Assembly (NCBI GenBank): GCA_028275825.1 | Contig: JAPWTX010000003.1 | Location: 17,463-81,462 of the forward strand | From: Ignisphaera sp. | GTDB lineage: Archaea > Thermoproteota > Thermoprotei_A > Sulfolobales > Ignisphaeraceae | Direction of reading: 5' to 3' | Length of the DNA stretch: 64,000 nucleotides | In this document: positions 59,561 to 64,000 of the stretch, in pieces | Position numbering within the stretch: the stretch's first letter is position 1 | Layout: each line of letters opens with the position of its first letter | Translations under genes and position numbers: made by a program | The notes under the pieces: generated by a model | The model's input: only the letters and a program-made list of their open reading frames with translations | Database searches by the model: none | What the model was told of the DNA's origin: nothing

Positions 59561-61171
59561 TTGCCGAATTCTGATAGTTATGAATACAGCACTTTGAAGA
59601 ATATTGAGAGCGCTGCTAGAAGTAGTTTTATTCTATTTTTAGGAGAATTTACATATAACTTAATCTTGGCACTGGGCTCTATAATTATAGCCAGGATTTT
59701 GACAAGTGAAGGATATGGAGTTTTTTCGCTTGCTTTAGTTCCTCCCCTCACAATAGCCTCACTATTATCACTTGGAATAGATACAGCTGCATCGAGATAC
59801 AGTCAAATGTTTCTTACAAAAAACAGTGGGGAGGGTGTAAAAGTTGTTGTAGAGGCATCACTTATAGTAAAAACTGTACCAAGCCTTCTAGGCTCTGTGC
59901 TATGCTTTGTTTTTGCAAATCCATTAGCTCAGCTACTCATAAATAGACCCGATATTGCACCATATGTAAGAATCACTGCAATTATTGTACTTCTGCAAAA
60001 CGTGTACAGCTTAATGCTTTCAATATTCGTAGGTCTAGAAAAGGTTGTAGGGGCTACATTTACAAAGATTTCTTACAGCAGTGTAAAAACTGTTACATCC
60101 ATAAGCATGCTATTATTGTTACAGCTAGGTGTTTTAGGGGCTTTACTAGGAAACATCGCCGGCTATGTTCTAGCCTTAATCGTGGCATTTTTACTCCTAA
60201 TACAAATCTTGATGAGGCTTGGTAAGAATGAGACTGACAAAATAAGTGTTGGTGCTATAGCTAAGGAGATGCTCAAGTATAGCTTGCCACTATACGTAGC
60301 CTCACTAATACCAGCAATAGTATCTAGTGTGTACCAAAATGCTTTACTGGCTTACAACCTCTCTAACAAGGAGATTGGAGGTTATAGAGCTGTGGCAAAT
60401 CTAAGCGTACTTGTTTCAGTTGTTACAACACCTATATCAGCCACGCTCCTTCCACTATTTACAAAATTTTATAACAATTCAAACAAACTTGATGAAATTG
60501 CTCGCATGGCGAACAAGTACATAGCTTTTGTCACCATACCTGTAACAGTTATGGCCATGATTTTTTCAAAAGAAATTATATACCTCTTCTATGGAGCAAA
60601 CTACTTATTTATATATCCATTCCTACCACTTTTACTAGCTACAAACCTACTAGCAGGTTTAGGAAGCTTAACAATTCCTGCAATTCTAAACGCTATTGGC
60701 GATACAAAGGCAAATATGCATTCTACAATTATTTCTATAGCCATATTTATACCAATATCCTATGTATTAACAGTAAGAGCAAAACTATGGGGATTTCTCA
60801 TATCATCACTAATCTCATCCATAATTGGACTCATGTATCTAACAAACTATGTGAAGAGATATATTGCAAAGCCTGTGGACTACATCCATAGCTCTAAAAC
60901 ATACCTAGCCTCTATACTATCAGCAGTTTTTGCATTGCTAGTGTTTTTAATTCCTATACCAAGATATGTGAGCATAGTAAGAATTTTGCTTGGTCTTCTA
61001 ATATTCCTCGCAGTTTACATTCCAACATCGCTAGTTCTTAAAGTGCTTAGCGAAGAAGATGTAAACTTCATAGTCAAAGCCTTTGAAAAATTTCCTATAG
61101 TCAACATAATTGTTGCTCTACTTGGAGGCTATGCAAAGGCTATTGCAAAGCTAGTCTTAAGAAAGCGCTAG
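59561..61171 (+). CDS. polysaccharide flippase (Wzx/MATE-like)
   Basis: 536 aa, about 12-14 TM; ILTSEGYGVFSLALVPPLTIASLLSLGIDTAASRY. Confidence 0.88.
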   Translation: MPNSDSYEYSTLKNIESAARSSFILFLGEFTYNLILALGSIIIARILTSEGYGVFSLALVPPLTIASLLSLGIDTAASRYSQMFLTKNSGEGVKVVVEASLIVKTVPSLLGSVLCFVFANPLAQLLINRPDIAPYVRITAIIVLLQNVYSLMLSIFVGLEKVVGATFTKISYSSVKTVTSISMLLLLQLGVLGALLGNIAGYVLALIVAFLLLIQILMRLGKNETDKISVGAIAKEMLKYSLPLYVASLIPAIVSSVYQNALLAYNLSNKEIGGYRAVANLSVLVSVVTTPISATLLPLFTKFYNNSNKLDEIARMANKYIAFVTIPVTVMAMIFSKEIIYLFYGANYLFIYPFLPLLLATNLLAGLGSLTIPAILNAIGDTKANMHSTIISIAIFIPISYVLTVRAKLWGFLISSLISSIIGLMYLTNYVKRYIAKPVDYIHSSKTYLASILSAVFALLVFLIPIPRYVSIVRILLGLLIFLAVYIPTSLVLKVLSEEDVNFIVKAFEKFPIVNIIVALLGGYAKAIAKLVLRKR

Positions 61172-62229
61172 ATAGCTATATACTGCTTTAATGTCTGCAT
61201 AACCTCGTTAACTAGAGTTTTAATGGCGTAACTAGTTTTAATCTCTTCTATCCTGAACTTGGCATATTCTTGCTTTGCAAATCCCTTGAGCATTGCCGGT
61301 AAACCATTTCTCAACCCAATACTATATCCGCCTTCAAGTGTTGCTACAACTCCTATTCCAAGCGCTCTAGATACCTCATATAGCATCCTGCCAAAGAATT
61401 CGTAGAAACTTTCTGTTAGCCTCATCTCTGCTAAACCATCATTAATATATGCATCAAAGCCTGCTGAAACAGCTATGAGCCTAGGCTTCACTGCATATAT
61501 TAATGGCTCTACAAGCGTTGAGAATATGTAAATATAATCCTCATCACCTGAATATGGAGGTAAGGGAATATTTACCTTTGTTCCTTCAGCACCCTTCCCA
61601 CCAATATCATGAATATCGCCAGTGCCAGGATATATTCCATGTTCGTGCACATCTATGTGAATTACATCAGGATTGTTCCAGAAGATCTGCTGAGTTCCAT
61701 TTCCGTGATGCACATCAATATCTATTATCAGAATGCGCTTAAAACCACTATGTAATGCATAAGTAGTTGCAGCTGCAATGTTATTGAATATGCAAAATCC
61801 TTGTGTAGATGCGCCCATGGCTTTCCCCATTACGCCTGCATGATGCCCTGGAGGTCTTACTAAGGCTAGGGCCAAGCTATGTCTATGCTCTAATACATGT
61901 TTTGTAGCCATCATTGAAATTTCTATGGCTTTTTGAGCTGCTTTGCAAGTGCCTCTAGAAACATATGTATCATTATCTATATAACCTTCAAACCCCTGGC
62001 TGCATAATTTAAATATGTGCTCTACATAGGCACTATCATGCATTTTTAGAAGAAATTCCTGCGCATTGACATCAACTTTGACATTTTGAACTTCAATAAT
62101 ATTTTCCTTAAATCCACTATAATGAAGTGCGTTAAGAGCTATTTCAAGCCTCCTTGGGTTTTCAGGGTGATACAAGCCCATGGGTGGTGTATGGAGGTAA
62201 AACTCCTTGCTAAAGTATATCGCTATCAT
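61168..62229 (-). CDS. histone deacetylase family (AcuC/HDAC-like) hydrolase
   Basis: RPPGHHAG, ILIIDIDVHHGNGTQQIFW, ISAGFDAY-like VSAGFDAYINDGLAEM. Confidence 0.95.
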   Translation of the reverse strand: MIAIYFSKEFYLHTPPMGLYHPENPRRLEIALNALHYSGFKENIIEVQNVKVDVNAQEFLLKMHDSAYVEHIFKLCSQGFEGYIDNDTYVSRGTCKAAQKAIEISMMATKHVLEHRHSLALALVRPPGHHAGVMGKAMGASTQGFCIFNNIAAATTYALHSGFKRILIIDIDVHHGNGTQQIFWNNPDVIHIDVHEHGIYPGTGDIHDIGGKGAEGTKVNIPLPPYSGDEDYIYIFSTLVEPLIYAVKPRLIAVSAGFDAYINDGLAEMRLTESFYEFFGRMLYEVSRALGIGVVATLEGGYSIGLRNGLPAMLKGFAKQEYAKFRIEEIKTSYAIKTLVNEVMQTLKQYIAI

Positions 62230-62278
62230 AGTTCTTTACCTGAAAATATTTAAACTGTGGCAATAGAAAAAGTTTATA

Positions 62279-63394
62279 TTGGATGAGAATGTGAAAGATA
62301 TTGATAAATATGCAAAGCTGATTACAGATTACTGTACATCTATAAGGAAATTTGATGAGGTGATGGTCTCAGGATCTCTCGAAGCTATGCCACTAATAAG
62401 AGAGTTGTGGAAAGAAATTGTTTTGAGGAGTGCTTATCCAAGGCTCATCATAGCTGATGATATACTATCAGAGATTTTCTATAGATATGCTCCTCAAGAA
62501 CTTTTAGAGTATGTATCGCCTATAGATAGATTCATTGCTGAGAAAATAACAGTGAGGATAAGTATCTTATCTCCTCAGCATACAAAGCCTCTTATAAGCA
62601 TAGACCCGGAGAGGATTAGGACAAGGTCTAGAGCTACTAAAGAGTTTTCAGAGATCTTTATGAAGAGGGATGCTGCAGGAGATTTGAGGTGGGTTGTGGC
62701 ACCATACCCAACTAGAGCACTTGCACAAGAAGCTGGGATGTCGCCATTAGAATTTGAGGAATTTGTTTACAGAGCGTTGAAACTTTATGAGACAGATCCT
62801 GTTAGTGCATGGATCGCGCAGGCAGAGAGGCAGAATAAAATAACTACCCTTTTATCAAAAGTTGATGAGCTACACTTCATTTCTGATAATACAGATCTCT
62901 TAGTTAAGGTTGGGGGAAGAACCTGGATTAATGATGATGGTAAAAATAACATGCCTGGTGGAGAGGTGTTTACAGCACCACATGAAGATAGTGTTGAAGG
63001 CTTTATTACATTTGAATACCCAGCTATATATGGGGGGTTTGAAGTTGAGGGAATTAAGCTTATCTTTAAGCGAGGAGAAGTTACTGAGGCATCTGCAACT
63101 AAGGGTGAGGAGTTTTTGAGGAAAATGCTTGCTGTTGACGAAGGGGCTAAGAGGGTAGGTGAAATTGCATTTGGATTGAATTATGATATAACTAGGTTTA
63201 CAAAAGAAATATTATTTGATGAAAAGATTGGCGGTACAGTACACATGGCTCTTGGAGCAGCATACCTAAAGACAGGGGGTAAAAATGTTTCATCAATACA
63301 TTGGGATATGGTTAAGGACATGAAAAAAGGGAAGATATATGCAGATAAAGATTTAATATATGAAAATGGTCACTTCATAAAGGATCTTATCTAG
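62279..63394 (+). CDS. M29-family aminopeptidase
   Basis: NMPGGEVFTAPHEDSVEGFITFEYPAIYGG, GGTVHMALGAAYLKTGGKNVSSIHWDMV. Confidence 0.94.
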   Translation: MDENVKDIDKYAKLITDYCTSIRKFDEVMVSGSLEAMPLIRELWKEIVLRSAYPRLIIADDILSEIFYRYAPQELLEYVSPIDRFIAEKITVRISILSPQHTKPLISIDPERIRTRSRATKEFSEIFMKRDAAGDLRWVVAPYPTRALAQEAGMSPLEFEEFVYRALKLYETDPVSAWIAQAERQNKITTLLSKVDELHFISDNTDLLVKVGGRTWINDDGKNNMPGGEVFTAPHEDSVEGFITFEYPAIYGGFEVEGIKLIFKRGEVTEASATKGEEFLRKMLAVDEGAKRVGEIAFGLNYDITRFTKEILFDEKIGGTVHMALGAAYLKTGGKNVSSIHWDMVKDMKKGKIYADKDLIYENGHFIKDLI

Positions 63395-63405
63395 GCTCCT
63401 TTAGA

Positions 63406-63759
63406 ATGCTTGTAATAGAATTCAAAAAAAGCGGTGCTATAGTGCGAAAGTGGAGTGTGTATGATATTGAAGAGGCTGTATATACCCTCATACAATTAGT
63501 GCCAATAGGTTGCATAACAACATACAATGATGTTGCAAAAGTGCTTGGCATAAGCCCTAGGCTTGTTGCAAAAATATTGAGCAGAAATAGAAACCCCATT
63601 GCAATTCCTTGCCACAGAATTGTAAAATCTGATAATGGTCTCGGGGGATATACTCTAAATGGCAAAAAAGTTCCGGAATTCAAGAAACGACTTATAGATC
63701 TTGAGAGCTTGCACAACCTATGCAGATACAGTCTTTCAGAACTCCTTGAGATAAAGTAA
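63406..63759 (+). CDS. ogt: methylated-DNA-protein cysteine methyltransferase
   Basis: IPCHRIVKSDNGLGGYTLN active-site motif; VPIGCITTYNDVAKVLG. Confidence 0.94.
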   Translation: MLVIEFKKSGAIVRKWSVYDIEEAVYTLIQLVPIGCITTYNDVAKVLGISPRLVAKILSRNRNPIAIPCHRIVKSDNGLGGYTLNGKKVPEFKKRLIDLESLHNLCRYSLSELLEIK

Positions 63760-63776
63760 CAGCTACCTTACTCCTT

Positions 63777-64000
63777 GCTCTGAATGGCTGGTTTTTAGGA
63801 GGTTTGATGTTTTTGAATCGAGTCTCAGTTTTGGTTTGTTCAACCCTAAGCTAATTCCCTGACACATTACCCCCTCCTCGCAGCTGCCTCTAAATCATGT
63901 GTTATAGAGTTTCATAACTAAAAATGCTAATAAGAGTTTGTAAATCTCAACACTTATTATTAACAATGTTTAGAATAGAGAAGACAGTAAACCCCCATCA
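63777..64000 (+). repeat. dispersed direct repeat, copy 2 (truncated by window end)
   Basis: near identical to 47840-48064. Confidence 0.95.

Overview
AT-rich hyperthermophilic crenarchaeal chromosome segment. Reverse gyrase, Alba, archaeal ribosomal proteins and archaellum genes support this; a Desulfurococcales/Ignisphaera-like source is my inference. The informational core includes gltX, L7Ae, S28e, L24e, aIF5B, S6e, aIF2-gamma, rpoE1, alba, reverse gyrase, trpS, S15, S27ae, S24e and spt4, plus a KEOPS neighbourhood (pcc1, bud32, kae1). Also present are an ECF transporter operon, an XPD-like helicase and gapN. A full archaellum locus (arlB to arlJ, minus strand, about 33.5-40.5 kb) is flanked by an ArnR-like membrane regulator and a zinc-ribbon-less TFIIB-like protein. 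Mobile DNA consists of one apparently intact IS607-type tnpA/tnpB element (about 54.5-56.4 kb) and several putative tnpB or IS-end relics. There is also a ~224-bp near-identical dispersed repeat (47.84-48.06 kb and 63.78-64.0 kb). Best leads: (1) the TFIIB-like protein with a possible single TBP-like C-terminal repeat, next to the ArnR-like regulator; (2) a solitary GC-rich structured RNA-like element with an IS200/IS605-type right-end signature at 50.36-50.61 kb; (3) a near-perfect C/D box sRNA at 8257-8311; (4) an archaellum module in which a FlaD/E-like soluble protein plus a small membrane protein occupy the usual arlX position; (5) a frameshifted nitroreductase pseudogene at 15.4-15.8 kb. 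No tRNA, rRNA or CRISPR array was seen. All family calls come from reading motifs by eye; no database search was run.
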